Shown: piece by piece, positions 1 through 8,987 of the stretch
Layout of the letters: every line of letters starts with the position of its first letter
How positions within the stretch are numbered: position 1 is the first letter of the stretch
From: Bacteroidota bacterium
Lineage (GTDB): Bacteria; Bacteroidota; Bacteroidia; JABDFU01
Direction: 5' to 3'
DNA length: 45,218 bases
Assembly: GCA_016183775.1 (NCBI GenBank)
Contig: JACPDY010000007.1
Location: forward strand, 1-45,218
Position numbers and translations under genes: made by a program
Notes under the pieces: model-generated
What the model saw: the letters and a program-made list of their open reading frames with translations, nothing else
Told to the model about the DNA's origin: nothing
Database searches by the model: none

Positions 1-64
1 TATCCTTATGGACATCTATACCGCAACCGGTTGTTACAACCTGTTTGAATTTTATTTCTTGCAT
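1..64 (-). CDS. IS110-family transposase, N-terminal fragment (left copy)
   Basis: Only the first 21 codons are inside the window; the gene runs off the left edge. The reading starts MQEIKFKQVVTTGCGIDVHK followed by D. The GIDVHKD motif is the hallmark start of the DEDD (RuvC-like) catalytic domain of IS110-family recombinases, and its Asp is normally the first catalytic acidic residue. An identical 20-codon start occurs at the right edge on the opposite strand. The fragment is too short to assign a subgroup. Confidence 0.8.
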   Translation of the reverse strand, partial: MQEIKFKQVVTTGCGIDVHKD

Positions 65-122
65 TACGTTTCATGTTTTGCACGAAGTTAAATATTCATC
101 CTCGGTTGGTGTGCTTCATTCT
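1..122 (-). mobile_element. 5' end of an IS110-family insertion sequence (left copy)
   Basis: This is part of a 136-bp sequence (5..140) repeated exactly, as its reverse complement, at 45083..45218. About 57 nt of non-coding leader precede the transposase start if the element begins right after the CT at 123-124. That CT is a plausible core dinucleotide by analogy with characterised IS110 elements, which lack conventional terminal inverted repeats. The boundary is inferred: the exact repeat continues 18 nt further into what reads as Kelch coding sequence. A perfect 13-nt palindrome, ggttgttacaacc, lies at 29-41 within the transposase start. Confidence 0.7.
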
Positions 123-140
123 AGCTCATGACCATTTCAT
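5..140. repeat. 136-bp terminal repeat, inverted relative to 45083..45218
   Basis: Bases 5-140 read as the exact reverse complement of 45083-45218; the next base inward differs (a at 141 versus g expected from c at 45082). The repeat contains the start of an IS110-type transposase, so it is best explained by two copies of one IS in opposite orientations. The window probably ends here because the repeat could not be resolved in assembly. Confidence 0.9.
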
Positions 141-1251
141 ATTTTTTCGGAGGTAAATTGGTTGCTGCCGGAACACATTTTGTTCCGTAGTTTGCAGCTG
201 CATTGCCTCCTTTCCAGGTCCATTGATTAATAGCAGGGTCATATAACCACATATCATTCTGGTTTGTCACTAATGAACCTAATGTTCCACCGAATAGCCA
301 GAATTTTCCGGTAAGATCTGTCCATGAAGCATAGGTCCAACGGCCTCCGGGTGTATTAGCAGCTGCAGGGACATTTAATGTGCCATATACTGCGGGTGCA
401 TTAAAAATATTTGATCCGCTCATCCAGGTCCATTGGTTCGTTGTAACATCATATTTCCACATGTCTCCGAAACGCTTATTGATGCCGCCATTGCCACCAT
501 AGAACCAAAGGTTACCGGCATTATCAACCCATGATGCAGAACATTCCGCCCTGGCCGGCGGCATATTGGTTGGACTGGCAACCCCCATTGTTCCATATGA
601 TCCGGGACTGTTGTTTATATTATTCGGGCCACCCATCCAGGCCCATTGATTTGTGGCAACATTGTATTTCCATAATTCATTCATCATATTTCCGGCACTT
701 ACAGCATTGTATCCGGTACCGCCAAACAGCCAGAAGTTACCTGCATTATCTACCCATGTCAGTGAGGCGTATGCTCTGCCACCCGGATAATTTGCGGCAG
801 CGGGGATTCCCTGTGTTCCATAAACTCCCAATTGATCGGGAATGCCGGGGCCATTGATCCATGTCCATTGATTGGTGGATACATCATATTTCCATACATC
901 GCTGTAATAGCCTAAACCAAGTCCGCCGAAAAAATAAAGATTACCCGCCGAGTCCTTCCATTCACCTGCAGGTTCGTATAATGCGGGAGGCATATTCGCC
1001 GGATTGGGTACGCCTTTTGTGCCAAATACACCGGGTGAATCAAATGTAGTGAGGCCATGCATCCATGTCCATTCCCCTGGCGCCTGGGCGAATACAGCAT
1101 TGCTGAAAAACTGAAAGGTGAAGTGAACGACAAGTAGTAGTATTCCGAATTCATTTTTCGGCCGAATACATTTTGTAAAAAACGTATTGTAAAGCGAAAC
1201 TCGCCTTATACCTTCATTACTCTTTGCATTGCTTAAACATATTTGTTTCAT
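121..1251 (-). CDS. Kelch-repeat secreted protein, truncated by IS insertion
   Basis: A 376-residue protein with a long basic leader and a hydrophobic segment around residues 38-55 ending ...FAQAPGEW, which looks like a secretion signal. It then carries tandem Kelch-like beta-propeller blades with recurring MWKYDVTTNQWTWM and GNLWFYGG-type motifs, each blade linker reading N-x-P-P/G. The last blade reads NLPPKKYEMVMS and stops at TAG, exactly where the preceding linkers have S-W-x-D. The stop lies at the edge of the IS110 copy, so the propeller is cut in mid-blade and any C-terminal sorting domain is missing. It may bind partners at the surface; no enzymatic residues are visible. The long n-region leaves the start codon uncertain. 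Confidence 0.75.
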   Translation of the reverse strand: MKQICLSNAKSNEGIRRVSLYNTFFTKCIRPKNEFGILLLVVHFTFQFFSNAVFAQAPGEWTWMHGLTTFDSPGVFGTKGVPNPANMPPALYEPAGEWKDSAGNLYFFGGLGLGYYSDVWKYDVSTNQWTWINGPGIPDQLGVYGTQGIPAAANYPGGRAYASLTWVDNAGNFWLFGGTGYNAVSAGNMMNELWKYNVATNQWAWMGGPNNINNSPGSYGTMGVASPTNMPPARAECSASWVDNAGNLWFYGGNGGINKRFGDMWKYDVTTNQWTWMSGSNIFNAPAVYGTLNVPAAANTPGGRWTYASWTDLTGKFWLFGGTLGSLVTNQNDMWLYDPAINQWTWKGGNAAANYGTKCVPAATNLPPKKYEMVMS

Positions 1252-1272
1252 TGGCTCATTCGTTAGTTGAAA

Positions 1273-1295
1273 CCCTGCCTTGCCTGCAGGCAGGG
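1273..1295. repeat. GC-rich palindromic intergenic repeat
   Basis: The segment has arms ccctgcc and ggcaggg and contains the perfect 12-bp palindrome tgcctgcaggca at 1281-1292. The CTGCCTGC/GCAGGCAG theme recurs at 21281 and 23003, suggesting a dispersed repeat family. A second small hairpin, tgcact-tac-agtgca, follows at 1297-1311. Confidence 0.55.
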
Positions 1296-1340
1296 ATGCA
1301 CTTACAGTGCAGGACTTTCAGTTTCTAAAAATATTTTTTT

Positions 1341-1463
1341 CTCTGTGGCTCTCTGTGAAACTCCTTTTTCTCTGTGTAATTTTTGTGTTACACAGAGCTT
1401 CGCATCTGTGTAACACAACACTTCGGTGGGTAGGCACAGAGGTTACAGTAGAGAGCCACAGAG
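1341..1463. repeat. Nested inverted repeats with CTCTGTG motifs
   Basis: A 14-nt arm ctctgtggctctct at 1341-1354 is the exact reverse complement of 1450-1463. Inside it, ctctgtgtaa (1370-1379) pairs with ttacacagag (1388-1397), and further CTGTG/CACAG copies fill the interval. No open reading frame with recognisable content is present. CTCTGTG-rich intergenic repeats of this kind are common in Bacteroidota. A role in transcription termination or RNA structure is possible but unproven. Confidence 0.6.
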
Positions 1464-1473
1464 CATTTTTATT

Positions 1474-1534
1474 AAGTATTTCAGAAAGAATGAAATACTT
1501 TCTTTACCACAACCTCTGGACTTTCAGTCCAGAG
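1474..1534. terminator. Two adjacent hairpins downstream of the WG-repeat gene
   Basis: Hairpin 1 has arms aagtatttc (1474-1482) and gaaatactt (1492-1500), 9 bp with a 9-nt loop. Hairpin 2 has arms ctctggact (1514-1522) and agtccagag (1526-1534), 9 bp with a 3-nt loop. They lie just beyond the stop of the minus-strand WG-repeat gene, 13 nt away for the second, so hairpin 2 is a plausible terminator for it. A clear U-tract is lacking. Confidence 0.45.
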
Positions 1535-1546
1535 TGGTTTAGTTAT

Positions 1547-2248
1547 TTATTTTATTCCGTTTTTCCTGTTATCTTCCTCTTCACTTTCTTTTCGCTCAAT
1601 TTCTTTCACAAACTTTCCTGCTTTGTCAATGTAAAATTCTTTTCCATCCATTCTTACTTCAACCATGTTATTCTGAAAGAGGTAAGCTTCATCATACTTA
1701 AAAGCTAAGAGTACATCTCCCTTTGGATTGATAAATCCCCATTTGCTTCCCTGTTTAACTGCGGCAACTCCTTCAGAGAAATTTCTTGCATCGGAGTATT
1801 GAAGCGGGATAATTGGTTTTCCTGCTTTATCAATATATCCGTATTTGCCATCTTTTTTTACACGAGCCAGGCCATTGATGAAGTCATCCGCCAGATCGTA
1901 TTCCATTGCAATAGCTGTTTTCCCATCTTTGTTAATGAATCCGTGCTTGCTGTTTTGCGTTACTCTGGCCAGTCCATCATAAAAAGCGGAAGCATCATCA
2001 TATATAAATGGTATTGCTACCTCGCCTTTCTCATTCAGGTAACCACGCTTTCCTCCCTGCAATACCAGCACTAACCCATCATAAAAATCACTCCCTGCCT
2101 CGTATTGAGGTGTTACTACAATTGTACCACTTTTGTCGCGATAGCCACATTTGCCATTTTGGTAAAATCGTTCCGGAGATTGGGAATACATGATCCCGCT
2201 AAATATTAATCCGATAAAAAGTCCTGTGAATAGGTTTGAATGGTTCAT
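1547..2248 (-). CDS. WG-repeat protein, secreted
   Basis: A 233-residue protein with an N-terminal signal sequence (hydrophobic residues about 8-20, FTGLFIGLIFSGIMYSQ) and then six repeats of about 34 residues. Each contains a G-[KW]-x-G-[YF]-[IL]-[DN] element followed by IP-x-x-Y-D-D-A-x-x-F-x-x-G-L-A-x-V. This is the WG (KWG) beta-repeat found in many Bacteroidota envelope proteins; its molecular role is generally unknown, with protein binding suspected. The C-terminal tail is charged (KEIERKESEEEDNRKNGIK). The gene stands alone, flanked upstream by about 100 bp and downstream by hairpins. The product is probably exported to the periplasm or beyond. Confidence 0.85.
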   Translation of the reverse strand: MNHSNLFTGLFIGLIFSGIMYSQSPERFYQNGKCGYRDKSGTIVVTPQYEAGSDFYDGLVLVLQGGKRGYLNEKGEVAIPFIYDDASAFYDGLARVTQNSKHGFINKDGKTAIAMEYDLADDFINGLARVKKDGKYGYIDKAGKPIIPLQYSDARNFSEGVAAVKQGSKWGFINPKGDVLLAFKYDEAYLFQNNMVEVRMDGKEFYIDKAGKFVKEIERKESEEEDNRKNGIK

Positions 2249-2344
2249 AAATATGTATTTAAAAAAATGTTCGGAAATTATTCTGTCAAAAGTATTATTT
2301 TATGCTGTCTAAAGTTCACTCAGAAAATTATAACAAAAACCGAC

Positions 2345-5300
2345 TCATGGTGCAGTGAGGTTGATATTCACACTGCACCCGTTTTTATCTTTAATATTTA
2401 CAGTGTAAGCTCCAGGGCAAAGTTGATTTTTATATCTATTGGTATATCCATCGGGCCAGGTATAGCTGTATGGAGTTGTACCGCCATTCGCTGAAACTAT
2501 TAGCCATTCCTTGCAGCCGCAAGCTGCACAGCCTGCAGTGCCTTTGGAAAATTGCCCGATCAATGGCTGGGGTGAAATTACACTTGAAGCAGAAATAGCC
2601 GTACAACCTTTGCTATCTGTGATCGTTACGGTATAACTCCCTGCGCTCAAACCTGAAACCATTGAACCTGAAACCCCATTACTCCAATTATAAGCATAGC
2701 CCGGCGTTCCATTGCTTCCGTTTGCAATTATACTTCCATTTGTTCCGCCATTACAACTTATGTTGGTTGGGGTTACTGTTACACTGACTGCAGGATTAAT
2801 TGTTATTGCTGCCGTTGAAGTGGATGTGTTCCCACCCGTATCTTTTATTGTTACTGTGTAAGTTGTGGTAAGGGTAGGGCAGGGTGATGGTGTACTATTC
2901 TGGGTGGTGGCGCCGGTACTCCACGTATAAGTATAAGGGCTGACACCTCCCGTACCACTTGCAGTTACAGTACCACAGACACCGGAACATACTGAGCTGC
3001 CGGTAGCGGTTACCACAGGCATTGCTGAACAATCGACCACATTGACTACAGATGTTACCGTACCACCCTCCCGGTGGTGCGGCGTAACCACTATAGGGTA
3101 TCGTTGAAACTGTCCATGCGTAATTTGTAGGACTACCACTACCGGTATGTGTAAAATTTACTGTTGTGCCTTTACAAACTGTTCCACCGGGCGATTGTGT
3201 AAAATCTGCTGAAAGTGGAGCTGTGCCGGTTATAGTGAAGTTTTGGGTTGCAGTACATCCTCTGTCATCTGTAACTGTTACAGTATAATTTCCGGCTGTA
3301 AGCCCAATTGTTGATCCTACCAATTGTCCGTTTGTCCAGGTATAATTATACCCTGGTTTTCCGCTTGCGATTGTTACCGCAGCAGAACCGAATGTTGAAC
3401 AACTAATGTTTGTACTGGATGGAATGAGAGCAAGTGGAGTATAAACTATCGGAACACTTCCGTTTATTGTACAACCATTAACATCAGTAATTGTTACACT
3501 GTATGTAACACCTGCATTTAATCCTGTTGGCGTTTGAACGGTTTGCCCATTGCTCCATAAATAAGTATAAGGCAATGTGCCACCACCCACATTTACTGTT
3601 GCTGTTCCTGCATTAGCCGGGCATGACCAGGTTGTTGAAAAAAATAAACTTAATGGTTGGGGTTGAGTAATAATTACAGTTTGTTTATACATGCAGCCTG
3701 CGGCATCAGTAATGGTAACAGTAAATACACCGGACGAAAGACCTGTTGCTGTTGGTGTGTTTTGCCCGCCTGCTGAGGGACTCCACAAATAAGTGTAAGG
3801 CAGAACTCCTCCGGATACAGTTACTGTAGCTGTCGCATTCGTACCACCATTACAAGCTGCATTGGATTGAGTGGCAGTTACAGATAAACCGCTTCCGGCA
3901 GACACCGTTACACTTGTTGTTTTATCAATACAGCCGGAGCTGCTTACTGTAACTAAATAGTTACCGGCACATACACCAGTAATTGTTTGCCCTGTTTGCC
4001 CAGTGTTCCAGAGGTATGAGTATGTAGCGGAACAACCTCCGTTTGGCGTAACAGTAGCACTGCCACTACAGCTGCATCCCGCATTAACAGAGCTTGTAGT
4101 AAGTGTAAGCGGTATGTTTTTAAACTTAGCTATAAAGCTATCATCTTGCCCACCATTAAATGTTCCATTATAATAAGCTCCGCCTCCTGGATTGGTTAAA
4201 GGATAAGTGGCAACATTTGGATTAGATAAGATACTGTTAATTGTATATGCAGTCCATTCCCCTCCAACAAAAAGACTCCCGGCATTATCAACCGCAATAG
4301 GAGATCGGTAATCAAGTCCATCTCCTCCAAAATAGGTTGCCCATAGCAAGTCTCCGGTATTTGAAAATTGTGTAATAAAAATATCAGCACCATAATTCGA
4401 ACCCGTAATGTTCGGATCTCCATTATAAGTGGAGTCATAGTAGCCATTTACATCACAAGATTGCTTGGTTGTAATGGGGACAGCGGGACCATTTGCATTA
4501 GTGTAAGGTGCTGAAAAACTCATATAAACTGTTCCGCAGGAGTCCACAGCTAAATTATCGAATGTAAGAAGCGTAGTGAAAGCTTTGCCATAATAAGTAG
4601 CCCAAAGGCGATTACCTGAATTGTCAAATTTAAGAATGAAGGGTGTATCATGACCAAAAGCTGGGGTGTTGCTAAAATATCCCGGACAAGTAGTGCATAA
4701 AGGGAAGTCGTTTGAACCGGTTGTTCCGGATACAAATACATTGCCACTGGCGTCTGTTGCGATTGAATAACCATAGTCGCCTGTATAGCCTCCATAATAA
4801 GTAGCCCATAAGCGATTACCGGAATTATCAAATTTCAGAATGAAGACATCTCCATTTCTAAAAGTATCAGCCAACGTTCCCTGAAAATATCCGGGGCAAT
4901 TACTACATACAGGGAAATCATCGGAAAGCGTTGTGCCGCTTACAAAAACATTTCCATTGTTATCTGTTGTTATAGCAAAGCCGGTTTCACCCGAAAAACC
5001 GTTACCGGATAGGGCAATTGCATTAGTGCTACCCCCATAAAAAGTAGCCCATAAGCGTACCCCGTTATTGTTGAATTTTAGTATAAAGACATCTCCATTA
5101 CCTCCATAACCCTGAAAATAACCCGCACACGTATTACATACGGGGAAGTTGGCAGAGGAAGTATTGCCGGTAACAAATATGTTACCATTGGAGTCTGTTG
5201 TGATTGAATTGGCAACACCGGATCCATAATAAGTAGCCCAAAGGCGATTCCCTGTATTATCAAATTTCAGGATAAACATACTGCCACCAGTTCCTTGAAA

Positions 5301-6581
5301 ATATGCTCCACCAAAGGGATTGAAAACAGGAAAATTACCTGACCCGGTACGTCCAGTTACAAACACGTTGCCTCCAGCGTCTGCAGTTATGGAGTGCCCC
5401 ATATCATCACCCGTTCCACCATAATAAGTAGCCCATAGCCGAACTCCTGTATTGTTGAATTTAACAATTACTACATCTCCATAGCTATTTCCACCTCCAA
5501 TGATACCCTGGTAATATGCACCAATACTGCTTTGAACAGGATAATTGGCTGAAGTGCTGTAGCCGGTTACTAATACATTTCCCACATTATCTGTTGCGAC
5601 CGACTGAAATCCATCTACTCCTGACCCTCCGTAGAATGTAGCCCACACTAGTTGTGGGTCTATAACAAGGGAATCGTTCGGATCATATTTGCCGGTTTTA
5701 ATAGCTATTTCGTAAGAGAAAAGCCCCTCTCCGGCTCTCCCCGAAGGGGAGAGAGCAGAGTGTCCTTTAGATGGAGCATTACCTGCTCCAGAATATAGTA
5801 GTGAGTAGTTTTTTTTAATTGTATAATGAGATGAGATGGTATTTGATCTACTTTCTTGATAACACAACAACTCTCCTTCGGTAACTTTACCCAAATCGTT
5901 TTCAAACTCTATTTGGTCCCTGTTAACTTTTAGTTTTCCGCTGCCTTCGTAAACTAATTTTATTTGTTTGGGATCGGCATGAGGGTGTACTATAAAATCG
6001 TGCTTCAGGCCCCTTCCGGTTTCCCCTTGCTTGGTTAGCGAAGTATAGAGTACCCAATCAATACCGGGGTAAACTTCTTTAATGGTTATTTTGGAATATG
6101 TTTTTACATTAAAAATTCCATCGGGGCAATGTGTCAGAAAATAATTGATGTTGCCTTGAGTAATATCATCCTGTGTAATAATATTCTCTTTTTTAATTGA
6201 CGCATTTTTCAAAACCATATCTACGTGTTGCCATTCGCCTTTTATTTTTTCACCACCAGATTCCTTTTCTTCATGATTTTCTTCTGAATCGCGTTCCGCC
6301 TCTTCCATTTTTAAAAATTGGTAGGTAAGTCCCTTATTTGTAACCCAAATAATTATGTTAGGTGTTTCGGCCTTAAATAAAACATAAGGAGTGGGCTTAC
6401 CATCCATATCGACCATTTGCCCTTTGTTTTCTTCGAAGCCCAATTGCATCTGATTTTTTACCCATTGCCTGGCTTTAAGTTCAGAGTCTGAATCTTTCAT
6501 TTGGCCATGCGCAGACATGTTGCAGGCAATAAGAAGCCCGACTATAATTAGTAATGATGTATAGTTCTTTAAGTAAATCAT
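2345..6581 (-). CDS. SBBP/SprB-repeat giant surface protein (frameshifted near 3070)
   Basis: The gene starts at 6581 with a signal peptide (LLIIVGLLIACNMSAHGQ) and continues with the N-terminal domain typical of Bacteroidota SBBP proteins (FEENKGQMVDMDG..., ending LVIDPQLVWATFYGG). Seven or eight SBBP beta-propeller repeats follow (GNVFVSGTT...FPVC..CPGYFQG...ILKFDNSGNRLWATYYGG), then SprB-type repeats (PYTYLWSNGQT...YSVTITDVNGCT) and a PKD-like segment. Near the G-rich stretch at 3062-3075 the frame shifts: the first frame runs on as unrelated residues to 2895, while the SprB sequence resumes in the next frame (GGTVTSVVNVVDCSAMP...) and ends at 2345. The intact product would be about 1,410 residues. 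A 28-residue insertion encoded by a palindromic repeat sits near 5735. It is probably an adhesin or cell-surface filament protein, perhaps exported by T9SS, although no classical sorting domain is seen. The frame break may be an assembly error or real decay. Confidence 0.8.
5735..5753. repeat. Palindromic repeat inserted in frame in the SBBP gene
   Basis: A hairpin with arms ctctcccc (5735-5742) and ggggagag (5746-5753) and loop gaa sits in coding sequence, flanked by further CTCT/AGAG complementarity (5727-5730 with 5757-5760). On the coding strand it encodes SALSPSGRAGEGLFS, a residue pattern I associate with a dispersed Bacteroidota palindromic repeat translated in this frame. The second giant protein lacks it at the corresponding place. 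Confidence 0.6.
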
Positions 6582-6588
6582 GGAGTTG

Positions 6589-7214
6589 TTATGTTAGCAT
6601 TACAGTATAAGTACCCGTACAAAGTTGGTTTCTATATCCATCAGAGCAGATATAGCAGTAGGGTTTTGTCCTGCCTGTGGAGTTACCATCACCCACTCTT
6701 TACAACCACAATCGGCACATGCCGCAGTGCCTTTGGCATATACCGTACCTCTGCATATCATTGCCGAATTTATTGTGGCGGTGATACTTCCGCAGACATT
6801 AACAGTAATGTAACTATTCTTAATTAAAGAATCTTTTTCACAGGGTGTAACAACTAACTTAACTCTATAGGTTCCGGCTGTATTATAAACAATGCCTGTC
6901 GGATTTTGTAAAGTAGATGAAGATGGAGTGCCGCCTGTGAAAGCCCATTGCCAGCTGGTGGCAGCTGCGTCACACGAACTAACTGTGCTTTGGTTGGTAA
7001 AGCTGAGGATATTTCCTGCATAAATAGTTGTATTGGTAGTAAATGCTATTGCGGGTTTGCCTGCATCTCCGCACCCCTTTCTGCAAAGCTTGGCAATGGT
7101 CATGCCACCAGGCGATATGCCTGTACCTGTAGACAAGAAGGTGATCTGCCTGCTTCCGGAATTACAATTATTTTTTCTTTTAAAATTCATTTTCATGTAC
7201 CAGGCAATTTGCAT
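6589..7214 (-). pseudogene. Fragment of a third repeat-protein paralogue (PKD plus Cys-rich C-terminal module)
   Basis: The readable part contains a PKD-like domain (SFTNQSTVSSC...WQWAFTGGTPSSSTLQNP...YNTAGTYRVKLVV). It is followed by the module KGTAACADCGCKEWVMVTP that also ends both neighbouring giant proteins. After QNP the frame breaks: the conserved tail PYCYICSDGYRNQLCTG-TYTV continues in another frame to a TAA at 6589-6591, eight bases before the next gene starts. The N-terminus lacks a signal peptide and any upstream repeats. This looks like the remnant of a larger surface-protein gene, with the start at 7214 only nominal. A genuine short secreted protein is unlikely because no export signal is visible. 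Confidence 0.6.
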
Positions 7215-7403
7215 TCAATATTATTGACTACGTTTCGAAAGAGATTCAATTGTAATAAAGGTTGTAAATAAATAGCCTTAAAGCAAACCAAAAATCACTT
7301 AAAATTACTTTATCAATTGTTAAAATAGCGGTATCAATAATAAAATACTAATAATTTCAAATTGAAATTTGTATATTTATTTTGGTAAAAAATAACAACG
7401 AAA

Positions 7404-8969
7404 ATGAAAACTCCATCCGACGAACTTTTTGTGTTGATCAAGGGTATGAATGCGCACGAAAAGCGCATTTTTAAGCTAAATTCAACGAAAAATAACATTG
7501 GTTCACAAAGTAAAACATACCTGAGAATTTTTGACATCATCAATAGACAAAAAAAATATAATGAAAAAGAATTGATTTTAAAATTGAAAGAAAGCGGAGG
7601 CGCTCTTAATTTTTCAAAGTCTAAAAATTACCTTTTTAAAGCTTTATTGGATTGTCTCGCTGTGTGTCATTCCCATAGTAACACATCCTTCAATTTGCGA
7701 ACCCTTATTTCTCAGGCGGAATTGCTATTCAGCAAAGGCCTACTTAAGACCGCTATGAAATTAATTGTTAAGGCAAGAAAAATAGCCTTGCAAAATGAAA
7801 GCTATGCCTATTTGAATATCATTAATAATATTTATTTAAACATTTTGCTCAGCGGACTTTATTCAAAGGATTTGAAAAAATATACAGAAAAGGGAATTGC
7901 AGAAAGCATAAATTATGTTGACCACCTTAAAAATCACCTTGAATTAAAAAATCTTCAGATGAGAATGTTTCAATTGTGTCATGAAAGCCAGGTGAAAGGC
8001 ACTACTGACCTGCAAGAGGTTAAAAAAATTCTGAGGTCGCCGTTATTGTCATCTCCGGAAATGGCGATCTCTTATCCTTCTAAAATATCTTATTATAATG
8101 CGCATTATGCCGGAGCTTTATTGTTGGGAGATAATTCCGAAAGGGAATATGCCAGGAAAAAGGAATGGTTGCACTATCTTGAATCGGATAAAAACAAACT
8201 GGAACTTCGTGCTGAAAGTTACCTGATAGCTATTTCCGGGTTAACGCTGACATTGCAGTCAAATCCTGCTCTTCCCTACCGGGAAGAAGAAGTTGGTTCT
8301 TTATACAACAGGACGACAAATTATTATTCCGGTCTTTCATCAAGAGGGAAAACAAACCATGTTTCAATAACTTATTTGCACATCCTGGTAAATTTCATGA
8401 GTGCCTTTTTAAAGATGGGTATGCCTTCGGAGGTTTTAAATGTAATGAACGAGATAAAATTACATGAAGCATATAAGGAGGGTTTGAAAGAAACAACCAA
8501 AATATTATTGTATAATAATTTTTTCACAGGCTATTTTATCAACAAACAATTTCGTGAAGCTTTAAGATGGCTTACAAAGATTATTCATTCGAAAAGTGAT
8601 TCGTGGATAGAGATACAGTCAGATGCAAGAAGATTCCTGTTAATGATCCATTATGAGTTAGGGAACTATGACCTGCTTGTTTCCGTCGCAAAAAACGCAA
8701 AGCGATTCATGATAAAGAATAACTATTACAATGAATTTGAAAAGGCGATGATCGATCTTTTTGTGAAGGACCTGCCGGCTGCTGAAAATAAAAAGGAAGA
8801 AGCGGAAGCCTTTAAATCGTTAAGACAAAAGATCGGGGCATTGAACAAAAAGAACAAACAGATACCGGCCTTGCGGAATTTCAATTACATCTGGTGGCTT
8901 GATAGCAAGATCGAGGATCGTCCTTTTATAGAGATCATTAAGATGAAGGGAGAAACAGTGAGAAGCTGA
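7404..8969 (+). CDS. Cytoplasmic alpha-helical (TPR-like) repeat protein
   Basis: A 521-residue protein without signal peptide or membrane segments. The sequence is strongly helical with degenerate TPR-like pairs, for example LLFSKGLLKTAMKLIVKARKIALQNESYAYLNIINNIY and NFFTGYFINKQFREALRWLTKIIHSK. The N-terminus (SDELFVLIKGMNAHEKRIFKLNS) resembles a family often seen in Bacteroidota near SprB-type surface-protein genes, for which I know no assigned function. It is transcribed opposite to the flanking repeat proteins and converges on the second one with an 18-bp gap. A scaffold or regulatory role is possible from the fold, but none can be stated. Confidence 0.7.
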   Translation: MKTPSDELFVLIKGMNAHEKRIFKLNSTKNNIGSQSKTYLRIFDIINRQKKYNEKELILKLKESGGALNFSKSKNYLFKALLDCLAVCHSHSNTSFNLRTLISQAELLFSKGLLKTAMKLIVKARKIALQNESYAYLNIINNIYLNILLSGLYSKDLKKYTEKGIAESINYVDHLKNHLELKNLQMRMFQLCHESQVKGTTDLQEVKKILRSPLLSSPEMAISYPSKISYYNAHYAGALLLGDNSEREYARKKEWLHYLESDKNKLELRAESYLIAISGLTLTLQSNPALPYREEEVGSLYNRTTNYYSGLSSRGKTNHVSITYLHILVNFMSAFLKMGMPSEVLNVMNEIKLHEAYKEGLKETTKILLYNNFFTGYFINKQFREALRWLTKIIHSKSDSWIEIQSDARRFLLMIHYELGNYDLLVSVAKNAKRFMIKNNYYNEFEKAMIDLFVKDLPAAENKKEEAEAFKSLRQKIGALNKKNKQIPALRNFNYIWWLDSKIEDRPFIEIIKMKGETVRS

Positions 8970-8987
8970 TAATAGTTGCCGGTAAGT

